Shown: in pieces, positions 55,481 through 63,269 of the stretch
How positions within the stretch are numbered: position 1 is the first letter of the stretch
Layout: every line of letters begins with the position of its first letter
Source: Clostridiales bacterium
GTDB taxonomy: Bacteria; Bacillota; Clostridia; Christensenellales; Pumilibacteraceae
Assembly: GCA_022508445.1 (NCBI GenBank)
Contig: JAFLVG010000008.1
Location: 1 to 64,000, forward strand
Reading direction: 5' to 3'
Length of the DNA stretch: 64,000 nucleotides
The notes under the pieces: model-generated
What the model was told of the DNA's origin: nothing
Seen by the model: the letters and a program-made list of their open reading frames with translations, nothing else
Databases searched by the model: none
Position numbers and translations under genes: made by a program

Positions 55481-56602
55481 ATGATTTATTTCGACAATGC
55501 CGCAACAACAATAGTAAAGCCCGACTGCGTAATTAAGGCCGATTCTTACGCACTCGGCAATCTTTGCGCAAATGCCGGCAGAGGCAGTCATTCCGGCGCG
55601 ATAAAAGCCGCGTCTATCATATACGAAGCGCGAAAAACGGTCAAAAGCATTGTTGCTTGCGACGACGTCATATTCACTTTCAATTGCACCGACGCGCTCA
55701 ATACCGTACTTTTCGGCACTGCAAAGCGCGGCGGACATGTCGTAACCACCGTATACGAACACAACAGCATACTACGCCCGTTAAACGAGCTAAATAAGCG
55801 CATGGGCATTGAATTTACAACCGTTCGCCCGAACATGCACGGGATAATAGATCCGGCAGACATAGAGCGCGCAATCCGTCCAAACACCTATCTAATCGCC
55901 GTAAATCACGCGTCAAACGTTACGGGAGCGGTCGCACCCGTCACGCAAATCGGAAACATAGCAAAGCGGCACGGCATTTTATACCTTGTGGACGGAGCGC
56001 AATCCGTCGGTTATCTCGACGTCGATATGCGCGCTATCGGATGCAATTATCTATGTTTTTCACCGCACAAGGGCTTACACGGCACGCAGGGACTAGGATG
56101 TCTTTGCCTGCGCGGAAATCCTCCGCTCAAACCGTTTCGGTTCGGAGGCACGGGCTCGTCGTCGCACATACTCGATCAGCCCACAGATATTCCGGAGGGC
56201 TTCGAAAGCGGAACTTTGCCCGTGCATTCGGCTTACTCGCTCATAGCGGCGATAAATCACTACAAAAAATTGCCGCTGTCAGTTAAGCGCAATCTTGCGG
56301 CGTGCGGCGACACTCTTCGCAGCGAACTGTCTAAAATCAAGGGAGTAAAAATATACGGGAAGTACAACAACCTTCCAAACATAGTTTGCTTTAACATAGA
56401 CGGCATGAACGCTGCGACTGTCGGCGATATTTTGAGCGATCAGTACGATATCGCCGTGCGGTGCGGACTGCATTGCGCGCCGCTCTGCCACAAGTATCTC
56501 GGCACGCTGAATACGGGCGCCGTCAGGGCGTCTCTTTCCTACCACAACACAGACGGTGAGGTTAAATTCTTTATCGACGCAGTTCGCGAAATCGCAAAAT
56601 AG
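55481..56602 (+). CDS. Class V aminotransferase, cysteine desulfurase type
   Basis: The 373-residue PLP enzyme starts MIYFDNAATTIVKPD, binds PLP through HKGLHGTQGLGCL (Lys) and VDGAQSVGYLDVDM (Asp), and has a Cys-containing loop near the C-terminus (CGLHCAPLCHKYLG). It likely releases sulfur from cysteine or selenium from selenocysteine. The track's first 27 residues are not family-like; the ATG at 55481 follows GGGAG at 11 bases. The DUF3343 gene beside it supports a sulfur/selenium role. Confidence 0.88.
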   Translation: MIYFDNAATTIVKPDCVIKADSYALGNLCANAGRGSHSGAIKAASIIYEARKTVKSIVACDDVIFTFNCTDALNTVLFGTAKRGGHVVTTVYEHNSILRPLNELNKRMGIEFTTVRPNMHGIIDPADIERAIRPNTYLIAVNHASNVTGAVAPVTQIGNIAKRHGILYLVDGAQSVGYLDVDMRAIGCNYLCFSPHKGLHGTQGLGCLCLRGNPPLKPFRFGGTGSSSHILDQPTDIPEGFESGTLPVHSAYSLIAAINHYKKLPLSVKRNLAACGDTLRSELSKIKGVKIYGKYNNLPNIVCFNIDGMNAATVGDILSDQYDIAVRCGLHCAPLCHKYLGTLNTGAVRASLSYHNTDGEVKFFIDAVREIAK

Positions 56603-56608
56603 CTCTCG

Positions 56609-56884
56609 TTACGCGTCTTTTATCATGCGAACAAGCGAAATGAGCCGCTCGCGCGAGCTTTCGTCGAGGCTCGGCGAAACAAAACCGACAAACTCGTCCA
56701 ATTGCTCGGACGAGAACGAGCCGTCGCTCTTTGCGGCGGTCACGCTTTTGAGCAAAGCATGCATAAGCTCGCTCTCGCTCTTGCCGGCATACTTTTCCAT
56801 AAGCGCGGCGGTCTGTGCTTTTTGGTTTTCGTTATTTTCAAAGGTCTCACCCGAAATTCTGCCGTGATCTTTAATACTACGCAT
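56609..56884 (-). CDS. Small hypothetical protein, helical
   Basis: The 91-residue protein is not recognised. It is charged and helical (KYAGKSESELMHALLKSV, RERLISLVRMIKDA) without signal or membrane segment. GGAGGG lies just before the ATG. It converges with the aminotransferase gene, six bases between stops, and diverges from another small gene across a 60-bp gap containing a perfect palindrome. Confidence 0.65.
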   Translation of the reverse strand: MRSIKDHGRISGETFENNENQKAQTAALMEKYAGKSESELMHALLKSVTAAKSDGSFSSEQLDEFVGFVSPSLDESSRERLISLVRMIKDA

Positions 56885-56908
56885 AAACCCTCCGCGTTTA
56901 GTCTATGC

Positions 56909-56920
56909 CGTTTATAAACG
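56909..56920. promoter_or_regulatory. Palindrome CGTTTATAAACG between divergent small genes
   Basis: A perfect 12-bp palindrome midway in the 60-bp gap between the two small divergent genes. It could be an operator or overlap -10 boxes of both promoters. Confidence 0.35.
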
Positions 56921-56944
56921 ACTTGTGCAAAAGGAGTGAAAAAT

Positions 56945-57196
56945 ATGGATTTAAGACAAATGCTTCCACTGCTACTGAAAGGCAAGCTCGGCGAGCGCGA
57001 ACAAGCTCTTCTCAAACTGACCGAAAACCCCGATCCCGCCGCGCTCGGCAGCATTATTACGCAAATGTACGAAAACCAAAAGAATACGCCGCGTACCGAT
57101 CTGTACGCGACGCTCAAAAAAATCATTCCGGCAACTACGCTCGGGCTTATTATCAAATATTTCGACGCTCAAAAAAGTCAGAACAGCTCGCGCTGA
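56945..57196 (+). CDS. Small hypothetical protein
   Basis: The 83-residue protein (start ATG at 56945 with AGGAG 8 bases upstream; the track's earlier Met is inside the ribosome site) is helical and basic: MDLRQMLPLLLKGKLGEREQ, later LYATLKKIIPATTLGLIIKYF. No family recognised. Its stop is two bases from the stop of the convergent regulator gene. Confidence 0.65.
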   Translation: MDLRQMLPLLLKGKLGEREQALLKLTENPDPAALGSIITQMYENQKNTPRTDLYATLKKIIPATTLGLIIKYFDAQKSQNSSR

Positions 57197-57198
57197 CT

Positions 57199-58161
57199 TT
57201 ACAGCATTTTATATGCGAGGCATGCAACCCTGAAAGTCATTGCGTCGTTGAAATTGCGAATGTTGAGTCCCGTTAGCTTTTCTATCTTGTCAAGACGGTA
57301 GATGAGCGTATTTCTGTGTACGTACATGCTTCTGCTCGCTTCCGAAATATTGAGCGAGTGCTTGATGAAAGCATCCGCAGCGGACATTAACTCGACGTCG
57401 GAGAGTACTTCGCGGTAATTTCTGTCGAGTACCGTTTTGACGTATTTTTCGATAGTAGAATCTGACAGGCTTGACAACAGCTTTATGAGCGCATATTCTT
57501 TATACGAATAAATATCGCTGTTTTGATCGTACTCTGCACCGTTAATAAGAGCCGATTTTGCATAAGAATAATACAGTGGCAATTCCGAAACACCGTGCGC
57601 CACGCCGCCCACGCCTATTTTAACGTTCTCTTTTATCTCCTCGGCGAGGTTTTCTTTAAGCACTGCCGCAAACTCACCTGCCGACTGATAGTCGTTATCG
57701 TTATCGAGCTTTTTGCAAAACGCCGTGATCCCGTCGCCCATATCCGCCACAAAATCATTTGCGCCTGCCATAGTATTCAAGTAGTCGCGCACGTTCTTTT
57801 TTGATGCAGAGCAATACGTTGCAAAGACATAGTAATCGGACTTGCCGACGTGAATGCCCTGCGGCATAACGCCTATGCCGTCCAAAAACGCACGCACAGG
57901 CTCGTTGACTGCCGTTGCTTTACCAATCACGTTCAAAGCAAACTCGCGCGCGAGCGCGGCTGTTACGCGCTCTTTTTCACCGCAACCGACAAGCGCAAAA
58001 GCATATTGCTTGTTGCTTAATGTAAACGAAAAAACAGTGCGATTTTTCTCTTCGTCGACAAATACACCGCCGCCTTGGACGTCGCTATTGAGCTCAATGC
58101 GCTCGACGTCGAGTCCGCATACGCGTTTTATCTGTTCGATAACAATTTGGGAAGTGTTCAT
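57199..58161 (-). CDS. PucR/CdaR-like transcriptional regulator
   Basis: The 320-residue protein ends with the PucR-type helix-turn-helix: AFIKHSLNISEASRSMYVHRNTLIYRLDKIEKLTGL. The first 230 residues resemble the degenerate GGDEF-like sensory region of that family. GGAG 8 bases before the ATG at 58161 sets the start. As last gene after ilvE it may sense a metabolite and control its own operon; targets unknown. Confidence 0.82.
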   Translation of the reverse strand: MNTSQIVIEQIKRVCGLDVERIELNSDVQGGGVFVDEEKNRTVFSFTLSNKQYAFALVGCGEKERVTAALAREFALNVIGKATAVNEPVRAFLDGIGVMPQGIHVGKSDYYVFATYCSASKKNVRDYLNTMAGANDFVADMGDGITAFCKKLDNDNDYQSAGEFAAVLKENLAEEIKENVKIGVGGVAHGVSELPLYYSYAKSALINGAEYDQNSDIYSYKEYALIKLLSSLSDSTIEKYVKTVLDRNYREVLSDVELMSAADAFIKHSLNISEASRSMYVHRNTLIYRLDKIEKLTGLNIRNFNDAMTFRVACLAYKML

Positions 58162-58196
58162 AATTTTTTCTCCGCTATGCGCTTTCGCGCTTTCGG

Positions 58197-59264
58197 TCAT
58201 TGCGCTTCGACAGTAGTTACCCAGCCGAAAATATCCTCTTTGCGCCCAGTTTGAATATCGGTAAGCGTGTCGTACAATAATTTGGAAATCTCGCCGACCT
58301 TGCCCTTGCCGCCTATTATTATATCTTGACTGTTGTCACCCAACCTATCGACGGGCGAAATGACCGCCGCCGTTCCCGTGCCGAAAATTTCGGTTAGCTT
58401 GCCGCTTTTTGCGCCTGACAAAACTTCGTCAATCGTAATCGGCCGCTCCTCGACCGATATACCTTTATGTCTTGCAATCTTAATTACCGAATCGCGCGTA
58501 ATGCCGGGAAGAATACAACCGTCGAGCTCGGGTGTCACGAGCTTTCCGTCTATGACGAAAAATATATTCATGGAGCCCACTTCTTCGACATACTTGCGCT
58601 CGTTGCCGTCGAGCCATAGGACTTGATCGTAACCTGCTTCTTTTGCGAGTTCGCCTGCTTTTATGCTCGCGGCATAGTTGCCGATGACCTTGTACGCGCC
58701 TGTTCCGCCCTTGCCTGCACGCACGTACTCGCGCTCGACTTTGAGTGCGACCGGTGCAAAGCCGTTGGCGTAGTACGCTCCCGACGGCGACAGAATTATG
58801 ATGAACTTGTAATTTTTAGCGGCGTGAACGCCGAGCGATTCGTCGGCCGCAAAAACGAGCGGACGGATGTAAAGGCTTGTACCGCTCTCCGTCGGAGTCC
58901 ACTCGCGCTCGATATTCACAAGCTCGACAAGCGCGTTGTACGCTTGCCCCTCGTCAACAGGCGGAATGCACAGCCGCTCCGCGGAAGTGGTCATACGCTT
59001 GAAGTTGTCGCGCGCACGAAAAAGCCGCACCGTGCCGCACTTGTCGCGATACGCCTTCAACCCCTCGAATGCCGCTTGACCGTAGTGAAGTACGGACGCG
59101 CAAGGAAGCATTTCGAGCGCGTTAAAAGGCTTTATCTCGCCCTCGTTCCACTTCCCGCCGCTGTACTCGCACACGTACATGTAGTCGGTGAACAGCTTGC
59201 CGAAGCTATTAACAGCTTCGGGCTTTTGCTTTAAATTCTTGCATTCCGTAAAACGAAATTTCAC
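58197..59264 (-). CDS. ilvE: Branched-chain amino acid aminotransferase
   Basis: The 355-residue fold-type IV PLP enzyme transfers the amino group between glutamate and branched-chain keto acids. Y-G-Q-A-A-F-E-G-L-K-A-Y near residue 63, the PLP-Lys region GAYKVIGNYAAS, YVEEVGSMNIFF and EIFGTGTAAVISPV are typical of the long BCAT class. It overlaps yigZ by 4 bases. Confidence 0.95.
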   Translation of the reverse strand: MKFRFTECKNLKQKPEAVNSFGKLFTDYMYVCEYSGGKWNEGEIKPFNALEMLPCASVLHYGQAAFEGLKAYRDKCGTVRLFRARDNFKRMTTSAERLCIPPVDEGQAYNALVELVNIEREWTPTESGTSLYIRPLVFAADESLGVHAAKNYKFIIILSPSGAYYANGFAPVALKVEREYVRAGKGGTGAYKVIGNYAASIKAGELAKEAGYDQVLWLDGNERKYVEEVGSMNIFFVIDGKLVTPELDGCILPGITRDSVIKIARHKGISVEERPITIDEVLSGAKSGKLTEIFGTGTAAVISPVDRLGDNSQDIIIGGKGKVGEISKLLYDTLTDIQTGRKEDIFGWVTTVEAQ

Positions 59265-59872
59265 TGTTCGTTCTCCTCGAAAACGTATTTTTCGCCTATC
59301 TTGACGGGCGCAACGCCTATCGTCGACAGTGCGCCGCTCAAATCACACGCAACGGGCGCAAGCGCCGTAAAACTCACGGTTTTGTTATACACTATTCCTT
59401 CTACCTTGCAATTCAGATTGCGAAGAACTGCACCCGCACGTTTATATGTTTCGTTATCGCACTCGACTTCGTATTCGGCGTATTTTTCGGCCCTCGCGAG
59501 CCCTGCTTGTTCGATAAGCTCCGCCGCGCTTTGACGGTATGCGCGCGTAAGTCCGCCTGCACCCAGTTTTATCCCTCCGAAGTACCGCACAACGGCGATT
59601 ACAGTCTTTCGCGCTCCTGCCGCGGCAATCGCCGAATATATAGGCTTGCCTGCCGTTCCCGACGGCTCGCCGTCGTCGTCGTATCCGAAATCGTCGCCCT
59701 TTTCGTCGGCAATATACCCGTAACAAACATGTCTGGCGTCCGGATGTTCGCGTTTCAGTTTTTCGATAAAACTCTTGACATCTTCGCGGTCATCTATGTG
59801 CCGCGATACGGATATAAACCGCGAACGCTTAATCGTAAGCTCATAAATTGACGGCTTGACGCAGACTATCAT
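59261..59872 (-). CDS. YigZ/IMPACT family protein
   Basis: The 203-residue protein has the IMPACT N-terminal domain (KRSRFISVSRHI, CYGYIADEKGDDFGYDDDGEPSGTAG, VVRYFGGIKLGAGGLTRAY) and a short ferredoxin-like second domain. It is a conserved bacterial protein thought to touch translation regulation. Overlaps tyrS by 4 bases. Confidence 0.93.
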   Translation of the reverse strand: MIVCVKPSIYELTIKRSRFISVSRHIDDREDVKSFIEKLKREHPDARHVCYGYIADEKGDDFGYDDDGEPSGTAGKPIYSAIAAAGARKTVIAVVRYFGGIKLGAGGLTRAYRQSAAELIEQAGLARAEKYAEYEVECDNETYKRAGAVLRNLNCKVEGIVYNKTVSFTALAPVACDLSGALSTIGVAPVKIGEKYVFEENEQ

Positions 59873-61083
59873 TTCAGAACGACTTTAAGCCTTGTCTTTT
59901 TGCCCTTGCAAAGCACGAACTCGCTTTCGGTCGTGTAGTCCGAAACCTTGCCGTATACGCTTTCCACTTTTTTATCGGCCACCTTAACGCCGCCGCCTTC
60001 TATAAGCCGCCGTGCCTCGCCCTTCGACGCGCACACCTTCGCCGCGACCATTATATCTATTATAGGCGAGTCGGGGTTTGCGTCTAATTGAACGGTGGGC
60101 ATTTCGCTTGCACCGCCCTCGAACGCCGCCTGCGCTTGGGATTGAGCGCTTAACGCATGCTCTTCGCCGTGAATAAGCTTGACAACCTCGTAAGCAAGCC
60201 GCTTTTTTGCGTTGTTAATGCGCTCGTCACGGTGCGCGCAAAGCTCTTTTATCTCGTCGAGATCGACGTAAGTGAGCAGTTTAAGGCAGTTTTCCACTTC
60301 CTCGTCGTCGACGTTGCGGAAGTACTGATACATCTCATACGGCGTCGTCTTTTCGGCGCTTAACCACAGCGCGCCCTTTTGAGTCTTGCCCATTTTTTTG
60401 CCGTCTTTGGTTTCGAGTAGCGTGCAGGTAAGCGCATAAGCGTCCTTGCGCGCAACTCTTCGAATGAAGTCCGCACCGGCAAGAATGTTGCTCCACTGAT
60501 CGTTGCCGCCTATTTCAAGTACGCACCCGTAATCCTCGTACAGCCGCAAGAAGTCATACGCTTGCATGGGCATGTAGTTGAATTCCAAAAAGCTCAAACC
60601 CTTTTCGAGCCGAGTTTTGAAGCAATCGGCCGTGAGCATTTTGTTGACCGAGAGATATGCGCCGTAATCGCGCAAAAATTCTATATAGTTAAGCTTACAA
60701 AGCCAATCGGCATTGTTGACTATTGTAGCGGCGTTATCGCCCTCAAAGCTCAAAAATCTTGCGAGCTGGGGTTTAATCTTTTCCACATAACTTTCTATTG
60801 TTTCGCGCGTCATCATTTGCCGCATATCGTTTCGGTTGGACGGATCGCCTATCATGGCGGTGCCGCCGCCGACGAGAAGAATGGGCTTGTGTCCTGCCTT
60901 TTGCATTATCGACGCCGCCATAAGCGGTATGAAATGCCCTATGTGCAAGCTGTCCGCAGTCGGATCGAAGCCGCAATAAAAAGTGACAGACTGCGTCCCC
61001 AAAAGCTGATACAAATCATCCTTGAACACCGTCTGCTTTATAAAGCCGCGACGATCGAGTATGTCGAAAACGTTTTCTTTCAT
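59869..61083 (-). CDS. tyrS: Tyrosyl-tRNA synthetase
   Basis: The 404-residue class I synthetase: FYCGFDPTADSLHIGHFIPL (HIGH), GGNDQWSNILAG, KKMGKTQKG for the KMSKS loop, and a C-terminal S4 domain (ASKGEARRLIEGGGVKVAD). No T-box leader precedes it; it sits inside an operon 11 bases after the Gx transporter gene. Confidence 0.97.
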   Translation of the reverse strand: MKENVFDILDRRGFIKQTVFKDDLYQLLGTQSVTFYCGFDPTADSLHIGHFIPLMAASIMQKAGHKPILLVGGGTAMIGDPSNRNDMRQMMTRETIESYVEKIKPQLARFLSFEGDNAATIVNNADWLCKLNYIEFLRDYGAYLSVNKMLTADCFKTRLEKGLSFLEFNYMPMQAYDFLRLYEDYGCVLEIGGNDQWSNILAGADFIRRVARKDAYALTCTLLETKDGKKMGKTQKGALWLSAEKTTPYEMYQYFRNVDDEEVENCLKLLTYVDLDEIKELCAHRDERINNAKKRLAYEVVKLIHGEEHALSAQSQAQAAFEGGASEMPTVQLDANPDSPIIDIMVAAKVCASKGEARRLIEGGGVKVADKKVESVYGKVSDYTTESEFVLCKGKKTRLKVVLK

Positions 61084-61094
61084 GCCTGTTCTCC

Positions 61095-61667
61095 TTATCT
61101 GTTATCGTCCGATCTCCGCACCGCATACACGGAATACGGAAGTTTTTTAACAATATAATAGGTCAAAAGTCCGGTGAATGCGCCAGCGACAAACCCTGCC
61201 GTCACAAGCCACGGAAGTAGCGTGATTAGGTTTACACCCGTAACTAAACTCGCTACTAAGAGCTGAACGCAATTGAACACGATCGCGCCGATAAGGCTTA
61301 TCATCGGTATCGATATTTTATCGAACACGACGGTAAACAGCACAATCTCTACCCCAATCGCGAGTATGCCCGACGGCACAGAATACATAAGCCCCGAAAT
61401 GCCGCCCGTTATAAGCGCGCCGAGCAAGCACTTTAACGCGGTCACAATCAAAGCGTCGGCTGTTCCGAGCACAATGAGCGCAAGTAGCGGCGATACGTTG
61501 CCCAGCCCGAGCTTTGCACCAGGTGCGATCAGAATTGCGGGTGGTAGCATGCTTTCGATAAGCGACACCACGAGCGCAATCGCAACGAGAAACGCAAGAA
61601 TAGTTATTCGCCTCGCACTCCACGCTCCGCTACGGCCTGTTTTGTTTTTTTCGAACAGCCGCTTCAT
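61095..61667 (-). CDS. Gx transporter family protein (heptaprenyl-diphosphate synthase component I-like)
   Basis: The 190-residue membrane protein of ~5 helices shows LIESMLPPAILIAPGAKLGLGN and ALITGGISGLMYSVPSG. It resembles ECF-type substrate-binding subunits. GGGAG before the ATG at 61667 fixes the start; the track's 38 extra residues are not conserved. It overlaps the NusG-II gene by 4 bases. In Listeria and lactobacilli this family (EetB) is linked to extracellular electron transfer. Confidence 0.85.
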   Translation of the reverse strand: MKRLFEKNKTGRSGAWSARRITILAFLVAIALVVSLIESMLPPAILIAPGAKLGLGNVSPLLALIVLGTADALIVTALKCLLGALITGGISGLMYSVPSGILAIGVEIVLFTVVFDKISIPMISLIGAIVFNCVQLLVASLVTGVNLITLLPWLVTAGFVAGAFTGLLTYYIVKKLPYSVYAVRRSDDNR

Positions 61668-62047
61668 TTGCCTATCTCCCACTGCAAGTCGCTTTGTCCG
61701 CCGCCGATAGACACCACAATCCCGTGCGGCAAGCACACAATGGTTTGCCCGGAGCGCGAAATCGCGCCCGTACGCTCGCAAATTTTATCGTGACAGTCCG
61801 CGTCCGTCACCCAAACCTTGCCCGATTTGATATGAACTGTCAAGTGATCGAGCTCGACAGTCCTATCTACGTTTAATGAATAGCTGTACTTTTGATTACC
61901 TGCCGTAATCGTGACGGTTATAGCAGGCCTTCGGTACAACACAACAAACAATACAACAATCACGACAACGATAGACAATGCAATGACAGCGTCGAGCGCC
62001 GTAAATGCTTTGGAGCGCTTAACTTTTTTGACCTTTTCAAAGTTCAT
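61664..62047 (-). CDS. NusG domain II-containing membrane protein
   Basis: The ~127-residue protein has one N-terminal membrane helix (ALDAVIALSIVVVIVVLFVVLY) and an exported NusG-II domain with VTDADCHDKICERTGAISRSGQTIVCLPHGIVV, including the paired Cys. EetA belongs to this family by my recollection. Start: ATG 62047 with GGAG 10 bases upstream, overlapping apbE by 11 bases. Confidence 0.87.
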   Translation of the reverse strand: MNFEKVKKVKRSKAFTALDAVIALSIVVVIVVLFVVLYRRPAITVTITAGNQKYSYSLNVDRTVELDHLTVHIKSGKVWVTDADCHDKICERTGAISRSGQTIVCLPHGIVVSIGGGQSDLQWEIGK

Positions 62048-63185
62048 CGTAAACGTACTCCGCATGCCCGTTGTATATGTCGGGTTTATATAGCTGTACG
62101 TCACCGATAATTGTAAACCTTTTTTCGGTAAATATCAACCCTTTATACCCGACTTTTTTCAAAAGCCGCGCGCCTTCGTCCATACCGAGCGCACACACGG
62201 CAGTGGACAGTATGTCGCACACCGCACTGCTCTTTCCTATTACCGTCGCCGAAATAACCCACTCGTCCGAATTTTTCCACTCGCCGTCTTTGTATTCGAC
62301 TCCGATAGGCACGCCGCTTGCGCCTATTATGTGAGGCACATAAACGTCTTTGCCGCCGACCGATTGAACGTAGTAGCGCATGTAATCGCCGCTCGTCACC
62401 GCCGACTCGTCACCGCCGAGCGACAACGCGCACACATAACCTCGCGACAGCGTTTGCCCTGCTCGCGGACGTGGCGACGTTACACCAACATGCCAATCGG
62501 AGGCGGAGCTTCCCTCTATCCTACGCCCGTAAAAATACGCATTGCCCGAAATGTCGAGAAGCGCAGAAGTTACGTCGTACTCACGCAATATTTTGACACA
62601 CTCGTCGACTGCGTAGCCCTTTGCTATACCGCCGAAATCGAGCTTTGTGCGTTCGTCTGACTTAATCAAATAATACGCGCCGTCTGTCGTTTGCGCTGTT
62701 ACGGAAGTCGGATTGCAATAGCTCAATACGCCTTGCACCTCAGACGGCGACGGCAATTCCAATAACGCTCCTTTTTGTTCCGCGATTGACGTCGCGTCAA
62801 CATGCCACAGCTCGGAAAGCGGCTCTGCGGCACAATTAAATGCTCCGCCCGTAATGTCGTAATATTCGAGTGCAAGATTGAATAGGGTGTATGTATGCTT
62901 TCCGACCGGTACGCGCTCGCCTTCCGCCGCGCGGTTAAACCGATTTAGATCACTGTCCGCACGCGTGAGCGATACTTGCTTGTCGATTTCGGTTATCACA
63001 GCCGTCATTCGCTTATGCGCATAATCGGCTCTTCCGCCCATTATTTGCGCCGAGAATAATATGTCTTCCGAAAAACATGCGGTGGCATCAAACACCGTGT
63101 ATCCGACCGCGGCGCAACCGCACAGTATTACGCACACTGCCGATATCACGAGCGCAGTTAATATTACGGAAACAGCTTTTTTCAC
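62037..63185 (-). CDS. apbE: FAD:protein FMN transferase ApbE
   Basis: The ~382-residue lipoprotein-like enzyme attaches FMN to Thr/Ser of target proteins outside the membrane. A signal ends in VILCGC; FSAQIMGGRA, KLDFGGIAKGYAVD, VTSGDYMRYY and the late SAVCDILSTAVCALG with the Mg-binding Asp are present. The track uses the ATG at 63191, but the promoter predicts a transcript start at 63185 on a GTG two codons later, so a leaderless GTG start is proposed. RnfG and RnfD are likely substrates. First gene of the apbE-nusG2-gx-tyrS-yigZ-ilvE-pucR unit. Confidence 0.93.
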   Translation of the reverse strand: MKKAVSVILTALVISAVCVILCGCAAVGYTVFDATACFSEDILFSAQIMGGRADYAHKRMTAVITEIDKQVSLTRADSDLNRFNRAAEGERVPVGKHTYTLFNLALEYYDITGGAFNCAAEPLSELWHVDATSIAEQKGALLELPSPSEVQGVLSYCNPTSVTAQTTDGAYYLIKSDERTKLDFGGIAKGYAVDECVKILREYDVTSALLDISGNAYFYGRRIEGSSASDWHVGVTSPRPRAGQTLSRGYVCALSLGGDESAVTSGDYMRYYVQSVGGKDVYVPHIIGASGVPIGVEYKDGEWKNSDEWVISATVIGKSSAVCDILSTAVCALGMDEGARLLKKVGYKGLIFTEKRFTIIGDVQLYKPDIYNGHAEYVYDEL

Positions 63186-63191
63186 ACGCAT

Positions 63192-63220
63192 ATTGTATCA
63201 TATTCTGTAAATCTTTGCAA
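63192..63220 (-). promoter_or_regulatory. apbE promoter (TTGCAA-17-TACAAT), leaderless
   Basis: TTGCAA (63215-63220) and TACAAT (63192-63197) on the minus strand, 17-base spacer; predicted start 63185 coincides with a GTG in the apbE frame. The annotated ATG at 63191 would lie upstream of the RNA start. Confidence 0.6.
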
Positions 63221-63229
63221 TAATATGGC

Positions 63230-63259
63230 TTGATTTATGCTCTCAAATTGTGGTATAAT
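63230..63259 (+). promoter_or_regulatory. Biotin-ligase gene promoter (TTGATT-18-TATAAT), near-leaderless
   Basis: TTGATT (63230-63235) and TATAAT (63254-63259) with 18 bases between. Predicted start about 63266, four bases before the ATG. It faces away from the apbE promoter with -35 boxes nine bases apart. Confidence 0.6.
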
Positions 63260-63269
63260 ATGTATAACT

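Noticed and set aside
61084-61094. T-box leader before tyrS
   Set aside because: Only 11 bases separate tyrS from the upstream gene and no specifier or antiterminator motif is visible.
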